NCBI GenBank assembly: GCA_958295525.1
Contig: OY282355.1
Span: 524,260 to 588,259 of the forward strand
Source: an uncultured Dehalococcoidia bacterium
GTDB lineage: Bacteria; Chloroflexota; Dehalococcoidia; Lucifugimonadales; Australimonadaceae
Length of the DNA stretch: 64,000 nucleotides
Direction: 5' to 3'
The notes beneath the pieces are model-generated. The model saw nothing but the letters and a program-made list of their open reading frames with translations. It was not told the DNA's origin and made no database searches. Below, piece by piece: positions 39,419 through 50,561 of this stretch. Each line of letters opens with the position of its first letter. The stretch's first letter is position 1. The position numbers and the translations under genes are program-made.

Positions 39419-41482
39419 CTAACCTCCTTGCGCCGCGTCTATGACGATGTTCAGGTAGTCGTCCACTTGCGCCCGCTGGCCGGGGTAGACGACGGTCGTC
39501 GAGTCCAATTGGTCAACGATGGCGGGGCCGTCGAAACGGTGGCCGGGGGCGAGGCGCGTCCGGTCGTAGACCGGGCACGGAATCAGCCCTTTCGCGCTGT
39601 CGAAGCAGGCGGGGCGCTCGCCGACGCGGGCGACGTGCGCCCCGGCCTTCGCCTCCGCCTGCCGCTTGAGTTCGGCTTTCGGAACGACGGCGGAGGCGCG
39701 CAGGCGGTAGTTCACGGCCTCCGCCTCCTCTTCCGGCGCGGCGTGCCCGAACGCCTTCTCGTGCGCCTCGTCGAACCGCGTCCGCGCCGCCGCGACCTCC
39801 TCCGCCGAAACCTCGTCCGCGTCTCCGAGCGGAATCGTGAGTTCGTAGCCTTGTCCCAGATAGCGAATGTCCACGGCGAACTCCATCCGCAACTGGCTTA
39901 GCGCGTAGCCCTCCGCCGTGAACTCGCGCTCCGCTTGCGCCCGCAAGTCGCTCAACGTCGCGCTCAACTCGGCTGCGTCCAGTTCCGACATCAGCCGCAG
40001 CCGCGAGCGCACGTAGTCGTGCCGCGGGTCCGCCATCAGCAAGCCGAGCGCGGAGGTGACGCCCGGAGCCGGCGGCACGATGACCTTCGCCATCTTGAGG
40101 TCGGCGGCGAGCCTGCCGGAGGGCACGGGCCCCGCTCCTCCGAACGCCACGAGCGCGAACTCCCGCAGATCGTAGCCTTGCTCCGTCGAGACGGCGCGGA
40201 TGCCCTCCTCCATTTTCGCGTTGACGATCCGAACGATCCCCTCCGCCGTCTGCAGCGCGCTCAGCCCCAACTGCCTCCCCATCTCCTCGATGGCCTGCTG
40301 CGCGCCGTCACGGTCGAGGCTGACGCGCCCCGCCAGTTTCGATTCCGGATCGAGGAAGCCCAGCACGAGGTTCGCGTCGGTGACCGTGGGCTGCGTTCCG
40401 CCCTTGCCGTAGGCCACGGGGCCCGGATCGGCGCCCGCGCTCTCCGGCCCAACCCGCAGCCCGCCCCCCGACTCCACCGTCGCGATGGTGCCCCCGCCCG
40501 CTCCGATCGTGTTGATCATGAGCATCGGCACGGCGAGTTCCCAGTCGCCGATCCGCCCCGACGTCGTTTCCAGCACGCGCCCCTGCTGCCCCAGCGCGAT
40601 GTCCGTGCTCGTGCCGCCCATATCCAGCGAGACGGCGTTGCCGTATCCGGCCGTGGAGGCGATGGCCATCGCCGCGAGGGCGCCGGCGCACGGGCCGGAG
40701 AGCACCGTGGTCACCGGCGTCACGCTGCCGATCCGGGCGACGCCGCCGTTGCTCTGCATCACGTACAGCGCGTCGCTCGTCACGCGCTCGGCGCGCACGC
40801 GCTCCTCCAGCGTGGCGAGATAGGCGCCCATCTTCGGGGCGATGTAGGCGTTCGCCACCGTCGTGCTGAGGCGCGGAAACTCCCGCATCTGCGGCAGCAC
40901 CTTCGAGGAGAGCGACACCGACGCGCCGGGCAGTTCCCGCTCGATGACCCGCCCGATACGCTCCTCGTGCTCAGGGTTCAGAAACGAGAAGAGCAGCACG
41001 ACGGCGATGGATTCGATGCCGCGGCGCCCCAGCGAGCGGACGGCTTCGACGGCGGCGTCCTCGTCCAGCGGCCTCACCGCCTCGCCCTTGTAGTTCACGC
41101 GCTCCTTCGCCTCGCGACGGAAGCGCGGCAGAACCGGCGGCTTCTTCTCGACGTACACGCTCGTCGCGCGGCTGGAGTCCTCGCTCGGCGCGAGATGCCA
41201 AACGTCGTTGATCGCCCCGAATCCCTCCGTCACGAAGAGGCCCACCCGCGCGCCCGCGCCCGTGAGCAGCGTGTTCGTGCCGACCGTCGTGCCGTGCGAG
41301 AGCGAAAGAACGTCCGACGGCGCGATGCCTTCCCCGAACGCCTCCCGAATGCCTTCTATGATCGCTCTGCCCGGGTCGTCGGGAGTGGAGGGCAATTTCA
41401 GCACGGAGAGCGCGCCTGTCTCCTGGTCGAGCGCGACCATATCCGTGAACGTGCCCCCGGTGTCTACTGCGATAGCCTTCAT
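39419..41482 (-). CDS. hyuA: Hydantoinase A/oxoprolinase-family subunit
   Basis: The 687-residue protein has the ASKHA ATP-binding fold of HyuA. AIAVDTGGTFTDMVALD is the N-terminal phosphate loop, SHGTTVGTNTLL and AVSLDMGGTSTDIAL are the second phosphate and adenosine motifs, and ALVAFGGAGPVPSGRLA lies near the end of the catalytic part. It forms a heteromer with HyuB. A promoter and AGGAG ribosome site lie upstream, and an operon with hyuB is clear. hyuBA-type pairs in this lineage often occur beside other amide- or lactam-degrading genes; none is adjacent here. Confidence 0.92.
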   Translation of the reverse strand: MKAIAVDTGGTFTDMVALDQETGALSVLKLPSTPDDPGRAIIEGIREAFGEGIAPSDVLSLSHGTTVGTNTLLTGAGARVGLFVTEGFGAINDVWHLAPSEDSSRATSVYVEKKPPVLPRFRREAKERVNYKGEAVRPLDEDAAVEAVRSLGRRGIESIAVVLLFSFLNPEHEERIGRVIERELPGASVSLSSKVLPQMREFPRLSTTVANAYIAPKMGAYLATLEERVRAERVTSDALYVMQSNGGVARIGSVTPVTTVLSGPCAGALAAMAIASTAGYGNAVSLDMGGTSTDIALGQQGRVLETTSGRIGDWELAVPMLMINTIGAGGGTIATVESGGGLRVGPESAGADPGPVAYGKGGTQPTVTDANLVLGFLDPESKLAGRVSLDRDGAQQAIEEMGRQLGLSALQTAEGIVRIVNAKMEEGIRAVSTEQGYDLREFALVAFGGAGPVPSGRLAADLKMAKVIVPPAPGVTSALGLLMADPRHDYVRSRLRLMSELDAAELSATLSDLRAQAEREFTAEGYALSQLRMEFAVDIRYLGQGYELTIPLGDADEVSAEEVAAARTRFDEAHEKAFGHAAPEEEAEAVNYRLRASAVVPKAELKRQAEAKAGAHVARVGERPACFDSAKGLIPCPVYDRTRLAPGHRFDGPAIVDQLDSTTVVYPGQRAQVDDYLNIVIDAAQGG

Positions 41483-41518
41483 TCCGCTCCTGCGCCGTTG
41501 GGGAGGTGTGCAGGCGCA

Positions 41519-41548
41519 AGCCTAGCGCAAACGAGGAGGGCGTTGCAA
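41519..41548 (-). promoter_or_regulatory. Promoter of hyuAB
   Basis: On the minus strand TTGCAA (41548-41543), an 18-nt spacer, then TAGGCT (41524-41519). The predicted start near 41512 leaves about 30 nt before the hyuA ATG, including AGGAG. Confidence 0.5.
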
Positions 41549-41699
41549 GGATTCGGCGCGGCGGCTTGCCGCAAAGCGGACGCGCCCTATCAAGCCGCGA
41601 GGCATGCGGCGGCATCATTTAAGGATCCAGACGCGACAAAGGCTCCCCGCTGCGGCGAGTCTGCTCCGGCGGAGTGCGGAGCGTCTGCAAGCCCCTCCG

Positions 41700-44120
<2,421 letters not shown>

Positions 44121-44126
44121 TCGCCG

Positions 44127-44132
44127 ATTGTA
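44127..44132 (-). promoter_or_regulatory. Putative leaderless -10 box of mutS2
   Basis: TACAAT on the minus strand ends 6 nt before the ATG at 44120. Confidence 0.5.
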
Positions 44133-44193
44133 CGCCGCAGGGAGCGCGGCGGGCGCGGGGGTTCCAAGTGACCGCGCTATGCTCCCCCCGCGA

Positions 44194-44946
44194 TTAGGCC
44201 GACGCCTTGCCCTGCGCGGCGACGGCGGCCATCGCGTCCGCGACGGCGGTCTGGTCGCCAAGGTAGCGGCTGCCGGTCGGCGCGAGGTCGTCGTTCAGGT
44301 CATAGACGAGCGGAACGCCGGTCGGAATGTTGAGGTCGATCACGTCTTCGTCGGAGATGCCGTCCAGATGCTTGACGAGGGCGCGGAGGCTGTTGCCGTG
44401 CGCGACGATCAGAACGCGCTTGCCCGCGCGAACGTCCGGCGCGATGACCTCTTCCCAGTAGGGAACGAAGCGCGCGACGGTCTCCTTCAGCGACTCCGTG
44501 AGCGGAACGTCGCCCTGCGGGACGGAGGCGTAGCGGGGGTCGCGTCCGGGATGGCGGTCGTCGCCGGGCGCCAGCGGCGGGGGCGGAACGTCGTAACTGC
44601 GCCGCCACAGCAGCACTTGCTCCTCGCCGTGCTCGGCGGCGGTCTCCGCCTTGTTCAGCCCTTGCAGCGCGCCGTAGTGCCGCTCGTTCAAGCGCCAGTC
44701 GCGCACGACGGGAATCCACATCAGATCCATCCGGTCGAGCACGATCCAGAGGGTGCGGACGGCGCGCTTCAGGACGGAGGTGTAGGCCAAATCGAAGGAG
44801 AACCCGCCATCGAGCAGCGCCTGCCCGGAGCGGGCGGCCTCTTCCCGCCCCGTGTCCGTGAGGTCGACGTCCGTCCAGCCGGAGAAGCGGTTGGAGAGGT
44901 TCCACTCGCTCTCGCCGTGTCGCAGCAGCACAACCTGATGAGGCAT
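44194..44946 (-). CDS. gpmA: 2,3-bisphosphoglycerate-dependent phosphoglycerate mutase
   Basis: GpmA interconverts 3- and 2-phosphoglycerate in glycolysis. The 250-residue protein has the catalytic [37 protein letters not shown], and [20 protein letters not shown] with the second histidine. It is close to the usual length of 230-250. Start codons further upstream (44991) are possible, but GGAGGG before the ATG at 44946 and family alignment favour this start. Confidence 0.95.
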   Translation of the reverse strand: MPHQVVLLRHGESEWNLSNRFSGWTDVDLTDTGREEAARSGQALLDGGFSFDLAYTSVLKRAVRTLWIVLDRMDLMWIPVVRDWRLNERHYGALQGLNKAETAAEHGEEQVLLWRRSYDVPPPPLAPGDDRHPGRDPRYASVPQGDVPLTESLKETVARFVPYWEEVIAPDVRAGKRVLIVAHGNSLRALVKHLDGISDEDVIDLNIPTGVPLVYDLNDDLAPTGSRYLGDQTAVADAMAAVAAQGKASA

Positions 44947-45063
44947 CGCTCGTTCCCTCCGCGCGGAGTCTACGTCGTTATTCTCCCACAAATAGGGCAG
45001 GGTTTGGAGAGACGTGGCGAGGGGAACCGCGTAAGGGAGGGAGGAGGGGCGGCGGCGAGGAGA

Positions 45064-45303
45064 CTACTTGAGCCGCCGCTGCTCCTTCGCCGCTTTGACC
45101 GCCGCGCTGTGCCTCCACCACAGGAAAGCAGTGGCCGCGACCCAGAAAAGGAGCCCAGCCGGAACGACGTATGGGATGCTCCCTTCCCAAAAAATGACTG
45201 CGTACACCGCGTAGGCGGTCAACCCGATGGTCAGAAGGGTCAGAGCGACGCTGACGACCAAGCAAATCCGAATGTCTATGGCGTGCTGTTCCATGTTGAG
45301 CAT
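45064..45303 (-). CDS. Small two-helix membrane protein divergent from the XRE regulator
   Basis: This 79-residue protein has two hydrophobic segments (VVSVALTLLTIGLTAYAVYAVIF and VVPAGLLFWVAATAFLWW) and a basic C terminus. GAGGGAG lies 7 nt before the ATG. Its promoter (TATAAT, minus strand 45330-45325) overlaps the palindrome that likely serves the divergent XRE regulator. No family recognised. Confidence 0.65.
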   Translation of the reverse strand: MLNMEQHAIDIRICLVVSVALTLLTIGLTAYAVYAVIFWEGSIPYVVPAGLLFWVAATAFLWWRHSAAVKAAKEQRRLK

Positions 45304-45324
45304 CGCCCATCTCCCTCAGTAAGG

Positions 45325-45359
45325 ATTATAGACTTATAGTCTATGGACGCATAATCTAT
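45325..45359. promoter_or_regulatory. Shared divergent promoter/operator with three half-sites
   Basis: A perfect 7-3-7 palindrome, ATAGACT-TAT-AGTCTAT (45328-45344), is followed by a third half-site-like ATAATCTAT (45351-45359). The palindrome covers the minus-strand -10 (TATAAT). CATAAT (45350-45355) with TTATAG 18 nt before it is a possible plus-strand promoter. Binding by the adjacent XRE protein would control both genes. Confidence 0.6.
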
Positions 45360-45382
45360 GCGCGGCTAGCGTCCCATGTCAA

Positions 45383-45607
45383 GTGGACGCTTATCAGACA
45401 GCCTTCGGCCAGCGCATCCGCCGCCTGCGGAGCGAGCGTGGAGTCACGCAAGAAGAAGTGGCGCACCGCGCGGGCGTCCACGTCACGTATCTGTCCGGCA
45501 TCGAGCGGGGCATCCGCAATCCGTCGCTGCGGAATATCCGCGCCATCGCCGCCGCGCTGGACGTGCCGATGGGCGATCTGTTCGCCTTCGAGCCAGACGC
45601 GGAGTAG
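45383..45607 (+). CDS. XRE-family transcriptional regulator
   Basis: The 74-residue protein is a single Cro/C1-type helix-turn-helix domain: FGQRIRRLRSERGVTQEEVA, then HRAGVHVTYLSGIERGIRNP and SLRNIRAIAAALDVPMGDLF. Such minimal XRE proteins often repress themselves and a divergent gene. GTG start, with no obvious ribosome site. The palindrome between it and the small membrane gene is the likely operator. Confidence 0.88.
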   Translation: MDAYQTAFGQRIRRLRSERGVTQEEVAHRAGVHVTYLSGIERGIRNPSLRNIRAIAAALDVPMGDLFAFEPDAE

Positions 45608-45660
45608 CATAGGGGAAGGCTCCCGCGCACGCGAGGAGCGACTGAGGAGGACGACCGCCT

Positions 45661-46887
45661 ATGACAACCGCGACGCCCCTGAACTTCGGAATCATCGGGC
45701 TGGGCGCCGGCGCGATGAATATGATCCCCGAACTCCGGGCGAACCCCAACGCCCGCATCGCCGCCGCCGCCGACCCCCGCGCCCCGGCCCGCGAACGCTT
45801 CGAGCGCGACTTCGGCGGGCGCGCCTACACGGACGCCGAGGAACTCTGCGCCGACCCCGAGGTGGAGGTCGTCTACGTGATGACGCCCGACGAGATGCAC
45901 GCCGCCCACACGATTATGGCGGCGGAGCGCGGCAAGCAAGTCATCCTCGACAAGCCCATGGGACTGACGCTCGAGGAGTGCGACGCGATCATCGAGGCGA
46001 CTGAGCGCAACGGAACGCGCGTCCTCGTCGGCCACTCCCAGAGCCTCGACCTCCCGAACCTGAAGATGGCGGAGATCGCCAACAGCGGCAGGCTCGGGAA
46101 AGTCGTGATGATTCACACAATGTTCTACAGCGACTGGATCTACCGCCCCCGCGCCAAAGAGGAACTGATGCAAGACCGCGGCGGAAGCATCGTCCGGCGG
46201 CAGGGGCCGATTCAGGTGGACATCGCCCGTATGATCGGCGGCGGCCTTGCGCGCTCCGTCCGCGCCAAAACGAACATCGTGGACGCCTCGCGCCCCATAG
46301 ACGGCTCGTTCACGGCTTTCCTCGATTTCGAGGACGGCCATACGGCGACGATCACCTACGACGGCTACGGCCACTTCAACAGCGCGGAGTTGACCTTCGG
46401 CTACACGCTGCAGGGAACGCGAATGGACGCCGGGCTGCACGCCGCCTCCCGCAAGCGCATCGCCGCCTTCCCCGGCGCCGACGCGGAGGAGGCGTACAAA
46501 GACTCGACGCGCTACGGCGGCTCTATGGAGCGCTCCATAGAGCAACCTGTCTCGCCCGACCGCCGGCACGCCTTCTTCGGCCTGACGCTCGTCTCGTGCG
46601 AGCGCGGCGATATGCGCCAAACGCCCACCGGCCTGATCATCCACGGCGACGGCGGCGACGAGGAGATCGCGGTTCCGGCGGGCGACGGCTACAACCGCCG
46701 CTACTGCTCAGTCGAGGTGGACGAAATGTGCCGCGCCGTCCGCGAAGACACGCCCGTCCGCATCCACGACGCGCGTTGGGGCAAGGCCACGCAAGAGGTC
46801 GTGCTCGGGATCATCCGCTCCTCCGACGAGCGGCGGGAAGTCTTTATGGAGCATCAGGTTCCCTACGCCGCGCAAGGCGTAGCGTAG
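45661..46887 (+). CDS. Gfo/Idh/MocA-family oxidoreductase (phthalate dihydrodiol dehydrogenase-like)
   Basis: The 408-residue protein has an N-terminal Rossmann fold (NFGIIGLGAGAMNMIPEL), the family's lysine-containing motif as DKPMGLTLEECDA in place of the more usual EKP, and a C-terminal beta sheet dimerisation domain. Its closest sense is the phthalate 4,5-cis-dihydrodiol dehydrogenase/Pht4-like branch. Together with a convergent class II aldolase and a second Gfo/Idh gene it suggests catabolism of an aromatic or sugar-derived acid. GGAGG lies upstream of the ATG. Confidence 0.85.
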   Translation: MTTATPLNFGIIGLGAGAMNMIPELRANPNARIAAAADPRAPARERFERDFGGRAYTDAEELCADPEVEVVYVMTPDEMHAAHTIMAAERGKQVILDKPMGLTLEECDAIIEATERNGTRVLVGHSQSLDLPNLKMAEIANSGRLGKVVMIHTMFYSDWIYRPRAKEELMQDRGGSIVRRQGPIQVDIARMIGGGLARSVRAKTNIVDASRPIDGSFTAFLDFEDGHTATITYDGYGHFNSAELTFGYTLQGTRMDAGLHAASRKRIAAFPGADAEEAYKDSTRYGGSMERSIEQPVSPDRRHAFFGLTLVSCERGDMRQTPTGLIIHGDGGDEEIAVPAGDGYNRRYCSVEVDEMCRAVREDTPVRIHDARWGKATQEVVLGIIRSSDERREVFMEHQVPYAAQGVA

Positions 46888-46943
46888 GGAACGGCGGGCG
46901 TTGCGGCGCGCCCTTGCCTCAGCGCGCCTCAATGCATAAGGGA

Positions 46944-46969
46944 GGAGCGGCGGCGCCCTCCGCCGCTCC
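46944..46969. terminator. Bidirectional terminator hairpin
   Basis: GGAGCGGCGG, a 6-nt loop, then CCGCCGCTCC form a 10-bp perfect stem between two convergent stops, followed by CTCTT on the plus strand. Likely serves both the Gfo/Idh gene and the aldolase gene. Confidence 0.7.
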
Positions 46970-46984
46970 CTCTTCCGCCTACGG

Positions 46985-47785
46985 TTACGGCCTGCGAATC
47001 TCCGGCTGCGCCTCCGGGTTGTTGGTGACGACCCGCGTGTAGTACTGCCACACGCCGCCCACGACCGGGCGCCAGCCCGGCGGGAGCACCTGCTTGAAGT
47101 GCGGCAACTCCGGCAGTGGCGTCCGCCCCGACATCTCGTCCACGAGTTCATCCTCGAGGTAGGGGTGGCCGGGGCCGGCGGCGGAGTAGGCCCAGTAATT
47201 CATCTTGGCCTGCTCCTCCAAGTTCATCATCGTGGTGACCGCGTCCTCGAGGCTCGTTCCGGCGGTCGTCGCGCCGTGCCCGCGCAGCAGAATCGCCTTG
47301 GAGCCGCCCATCAGCGCGGCGACCTCCATCCCCTCCTCGTCCGTCTGCACCGTCTTGACGTGGTTCCACATCGGCAGTTCCTGCTGGACGAGTTGCGCCC
47401 CTTCCTGGTTCATCGGGCGCAGCCGCTTGAGGAGCGTCGTGGCGAGGATCGTGTAGTGCGGATGCACGTGCACGACGGATTTCACGTCGGGGCGCGTCTT
47501 GAGGATGGACGAGTGCATCTTGACCTCGAACGGCTGCGACGAGCCGATGGGGCCGTCCACCTTATGCCCCTCGATGTCCACGACGATCATATCCTGCGGG
47601 CGCATCGAGTGGAGAGCGTCGACCGTGTAGCCGCGCCCTTTCACGACGAACTTGTCGGGGTCGTTGGGGAGGCGCAGGCTCGCGTGCCCCAGCGATGCGC
47701 GGAAGCCCGTGGCGAGCCCCACCTCCGCCAGCACGCGGTTCGCCACCGCCACCTCGTACTTCACCTCGTCCCATTCTCTCGGCAT
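46985..47785 (-). CDS. Class II aldolase/adducin-family protein
   Basis: The 266-residue protein has the class II aldolase fold with zinc histidines in SVVHVHPHYTI and a third in LRGHGATTAG. GHASLRLPNDPDKFVVKG is the N-terminal phosphate/metal-side motif. Family members split fuculose phosphate-like sugars or decarboxylate aromatic acids. Neighbouring phthalate-diol-dehydrogenase-like genes make a decarboxylase role possible (inference). GGAGGG before the ATG at 47785 supports this start; the open frame upstream runs into repeats. Confidence 0.85.
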   Translation of the reverse strand: MPREWDEVKYEVAVANRVLAEVGLATGFRASLGHASLRLPNDPDKFVVKGRGYTVDALHSMRPQDMIVVDIEGHKVDGPIGSSQPFEVKMHSSILKTRPDVKSVVHVHPHYTILATTLLKRLRPMNQEGAQLVQQELPMWNHVKTVQTDEEGMEVAALMGGSKAILLRGHGATTAGTSLEDAVTTMMNLEEQAKMNYWAYSAAGPGHPYLEDELVDEMSGRTPLPELPHFKQVLPPGWRPVVGGVWQYYTRVVTNNPEAQPEIRRP

Positions 47786-47824
47786 CTCGCTCCCTCCGTT
47801 CGTCGTTCCTTTTTGTTCGCCATT

Positions 47825-47985
47825 CCCTGAGTTTCGCCCTGCCCGCGCAGGCGGGAATCTCGCCCCTGGACGAGGCGCGCAGCGCATCGTCTCCAAGTTA
47901 CCCCGGGCGCCACGTCATTCCTGCGAAAGCAGGAACCTACTGGGAGCGCCCCCATCGTCATTCCCGCGCAGGCGGGAATCTCGTG
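47825..47985. repeat. Three palindromic repeats, one with compensatory changes
   Basis: Copies lie at about 47838-47862, 47912-47938 and 47957-47982. In the middle copy both arms change together (ATTCCTGC and GCAGGAA), keeping the stem paired. GCGCAGCGCATCGTCTCCAA precedes the middle one, as near 58.11 kb. The last copy encodes the end of the next Gfo/Idh protein. Confidence 0.9.
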
Positions 47986-49178
47986 TCTTCCCTTCCCTCA
48001 CACGGCCTTTGATGCTCCAGATACACCTCTTTTCGCGCGCGCGCCGACTCCAGCGCGGCGAGGCAAACCTCCAAGTTCGCCTTCCCCCAGCGCCCGTCGT
48101 GGAGCGGCGGAACGCCCTTCCGAACGGCGGCGTGGAGTTCCGTGAGAATGTTGTCGCGCCCGGACGTTCCGAGCGGCAGTTCGACCTCCTTGCGCTCGTC
48201 GTCCGTGTACACGAGCAACCCGTTCGGCGACTGCCGGACGTCGCCGCCCTCGCAGGAGGCGATGGTGAGGCCGTAGAACGGATGATTCGGCGCGGGAGCG
48301 CGGCTGCGCGCGCCGGACGCCCCGTAGCGCGCGCCGCGCTTCAGTTCCTGCTCGCGCGACGCCCCGCCGCTGCGGAGCGCGGCCCGCGCCGCGCCGTAGG
48401 CCGCGAGGTCGGCCGGCTGCCCGTTCTCCCCCACGTTGTAGCCCAGTTCGGCGGTGCGGAAGCGGTCGTATCCGTTGTAGACGGCGGTCGCCGCCGCGCC
48501 GTCCTCGAACTCCAGGAACACCGCGTGCGCTCCGGGCGCCGTCCGCGACGGATCGAACACGCCCGTCATTGCGCGAACGCTGCGGACGAGCCCGCCCCCC
48601 AGCAGACGGATGACGTCGAACTGATGCGACCCCTGCCGGAACGTCACGCCTCCGCCGAGCGCGGTGTCTAGTTCCTCCGGGTTGCGCGGGCGGTGCATCC
48701 AATCCGTGAAATACCAGTTGTGAACCATACGCAGCGGGCCGAGTTCGCCCCCCGCGACGACTTCCCGCATCGCCTGAATCGGCGTCTCGTACCCGAACGA
48801 ATGGCCGACCATCAGCGTGACGCCCGCCTTCTCCGACGCCTCGATCATCGCGTCCGCGTCGTCCAAATTCACGGCGATGGGCTTCTCGGTGACGACGTGC
48901 TTCCCGTTGGCGACGGCGGCGAGCACGTGCCCCGTGTGCAATTGCGTCGGCGTCGAGATGAACAGCGTGTCCACGTTCGGCGACGCCGCGATCGCCTCGA
49001 CGGACGTGAACGTCTCCGCCTGCGGGAAGTCCGCCTTGAACCGCGCGAGCGTTTCCTCGTCGAGGTCGGCGGCGGCGGCCATCTCGAAATGCGGGCTCTT
49101 CACCGCCGGGCCGACGAGCGCGCTTCCGGCGGTTCCAAGCCCCACGATTCCGAACCGTATCGGGTTGTCGCTAGTCAT
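47958..49178 (-). CDS. Gfo/Idh/MocA-family oxidoreductase
   Basis: The 406-residue protein has a Rossmann fold (RFGIVGLGTAGSALVGPAV), the EKPIAVNLDDADAM signature, and a C-terminal sheet domain; GSHQFDVIRLLGGG is the usual catalytic-histidine region. It is a distant paralogue of the 45.7 kb gene and is transcribed toward it. The last residues (TRFPPARE) and the TGA stop are encoded by a palindromic repeat, so the true ancestral C terminus has probably been overwritten. TAGAGT lies 7 nt before the ATG. Confidence 0.87.
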   Translation of the reverse strand: MTSDNPIRFGIVGLGTAGSALVGPAVKSPHFEMAAAADLDEETLARFKADFPQAETFTSVEAIAASPNVDTLFISTPTQLHTGHVLAAVANGKHVVTEKPIAVNLDDADAMIEASEKAGVTLMVGHSFGYETPIQAMREVVAGGELGPLRMVHNWYFTDWMHRPRNPEELDTALGGGVTFRQGSHQFDVIRLLGGGLVRSVRAMTGVFDPSRTAPGAHAVFLEFEDGAAATAVYNGYDRFRTAELGYNVGENGQPADLAAYGAARAALRSGGASREQELKRGARYGASGARSRAPAPNHPFYGLTIASCEGGDVRQSPNGLLVYTDDERKEVELPLGTSGRDNILTELHAAVRKGVPPLHDGRWGKANLEVCLAALESARARKEVYLEHQRPCEGREDTRFPPARE

Positions 49179-49185
49179 AGCGGAG

Positions 49186-49191
49186 ACTCTA
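49186..49191 (-). promoter_or_regulatory. Putative leaderless -10 box of the Gfo/Idh gene
   Basis: TAGAGT on the minus strand ends 7 nt before the ATG at 49178. Confidence 0.5.
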
Positions 49192-49299
49192 CTAGAAAGC
49201 GGCGCGGGATGGTAGGGGGACGCGCAACGCTCTCAAGTCCCTCGCGGCCACGCCCCTTCTCCCCGGCAGGTTCCCGCCTGCGCGAGCAGGGCGGAGGTC

Positions 49300-50556
49300 C
49301 TACGAGGGAAGGGCGGGTTTTTCGAAGGCGATTTGCACGTCGTCGGTGGCGCTGGTGAGGAAGCCCGCCTCGCAGGCGGCGAGGTAGTAGTCCCATGTGC
49401 GGATGAAGCGCTCGTCGTAGCCCTGGCGGCGGACGTCGGCGAGGCGCTGCCGGAAGGCTTCGCGCCACTGGCGGAGGGTCGCCGCGTAGTGCCGGCCGAT
49501 GTGGTCGAGCGAGGCGACGACGAGGCCCGTGCCGGCGTTGGCGCGCTCCATTTCGGCGAGCGACGGGAGAACGCCGCCGGGAAAGATGTGCTTCTGGATC
49601 CAGTTCACGCCGTTCTTCTGGGCGGCGAAGTTGCGGTCGGGGACGGTGATGACCTGCATCGCCAAGGCGCCGCCGGGCTTCAGGAGCGAGGCGGCCTTGC
49701 GGAAGAAGGTTTCGAAGAACTCCGCGCCGACGGCCTCGAACATTTCTATGGAGACGATGGCGTCGAACGAGCCCTCGGCGTCGCGGTAGTCCGTCAGGCG
49801 GACGTCGACGAGGCCGTCGAGCCCCGCTTCCGCGATGCGTTTGGACGCGAGGTCGAACTGCTCCTGCGAGATGGTGATAGTGGTGACGCGGCAGCCGTGC
49901 TCGCTTGCGGCGTAGAGGGCGAATCCGCCCCACCCGCTGCCGATTTCGAGCACGCGGCTGCCCTGCTCGATGCGGGCGAACTCGCACATACGGCGGTACT
50001 TGTTGCGCTGAGCGTCGGCGAGCGGCTGGCCGTCGTAGGCGAAGACGGCGCTGGAGTAGGTGAGCGTCTCGTCGAGGAAAAGCGCGAAGAACTCGTTGCC
50101 CAAGTCGTAGTGCGCGTGGATGTTGTCTTTGCTCCGCTCTTTCGTGTTGGAGCGGGAGCGGTGCAAGCGGAGGTTGGCGCGCTTGGAGAGCAGGCGCATC
50201 GGGCCGCGGTTGAGGTCAACCGCCTGCCGGTTGAGAATGGCGAGCGTCAGGAGTTGCACGAGGTCGGGGGAGTCGCAGAGGCCGTTCTGATACGCCTCGC
50301 CGAAGCCGATTTCGCCGCCCCCAATGACGCGCCGGAAGAAGGAGCGGTCGCGCGCCTGCAGAACGGCCTGCGGGCCCGGCGCGCCGGAGTCGAAGACGCG
50401 GCTTTCGCCGTCGGGCGTCTCGAGGCGGAGGCAGCCGATTCGGATGTTCGAGACGGCTGCGAGGAAGATGCGCCGGGCGAGGAGGTCGGCGGGGGGCGCG
50501 GCGAGCGCTTTCGCGGCGCGGGCGGGGGGACGGAGGAGCGAGCGGGGAGAGGGGAT
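49300..50556 (-). CDS. Cyclopropane-fatty-acyl-phospholipid synthase-family methyltransferase
   Basis: The protein is about 418 residues and transfers a methyl/methylene group from S-adenosylmethionine to unsaturated phospholipid chains. IHAHYDLGNEFFALFLDETL, then VLEIGSGWGGFALYAASEHG, TISQEQFDLA and IFPGGVLPSL are hallmark CFA segments. The N-terminal acyl-binding part (IRIGCLRLETPDGESRVFD) lies after the desaturase stop. No ATG, GTG or TTG exists in frame before residue ~70, so I place the start at an ATC (50556) preceded by GAGGT 9 nt upstream. Rare-codon start, frameshift from the desaturase or a sequence error are all possible. Confidence 0.8.
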   Translation of the reverse strand: MPSPRSLLRPPARAAKALAAPPADLLARRIFLAAVSNIRIGCLRLETPDGESRVFDSGAPGPQAVLQARDRSFFRRVIGGGEIGFGEAYQNGLCDSPDLVQLLTLAILNRQAVDLNRGPMRLLSKRANLRLHRSRSNTKERSKDNIHAHYDLGNEFFALFLDETLTYSSAVFAYDGQPLADAQRNKYRRMCEFARIEQGSRVLEIGSGWGGFALYAASEHGCRVTTITISQEQFDLASKRIAEAGLDGLVDVRLTDYRDAEGSFDAIVSIEMFEAVGAEFFETFFRKAASLLKPGGALAMQVITVPDRNFAAQKNGVNWIQKHIFPGGVLPSLAEMERANAGTGLVVASLDHIGRHYAATLRQWREAFRQRLADVRRQGYDERFIRTWDYYLAACEAGFLTSATDDVQIAFEKPALPS

Positions 50557-50561
50557 GGCGC

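Noticed and set aside
37416..39422. 668-codon open frame antisense to hyuB and the methyltransferase
   Set aside because: No domain features; shadow of well-supported genes.
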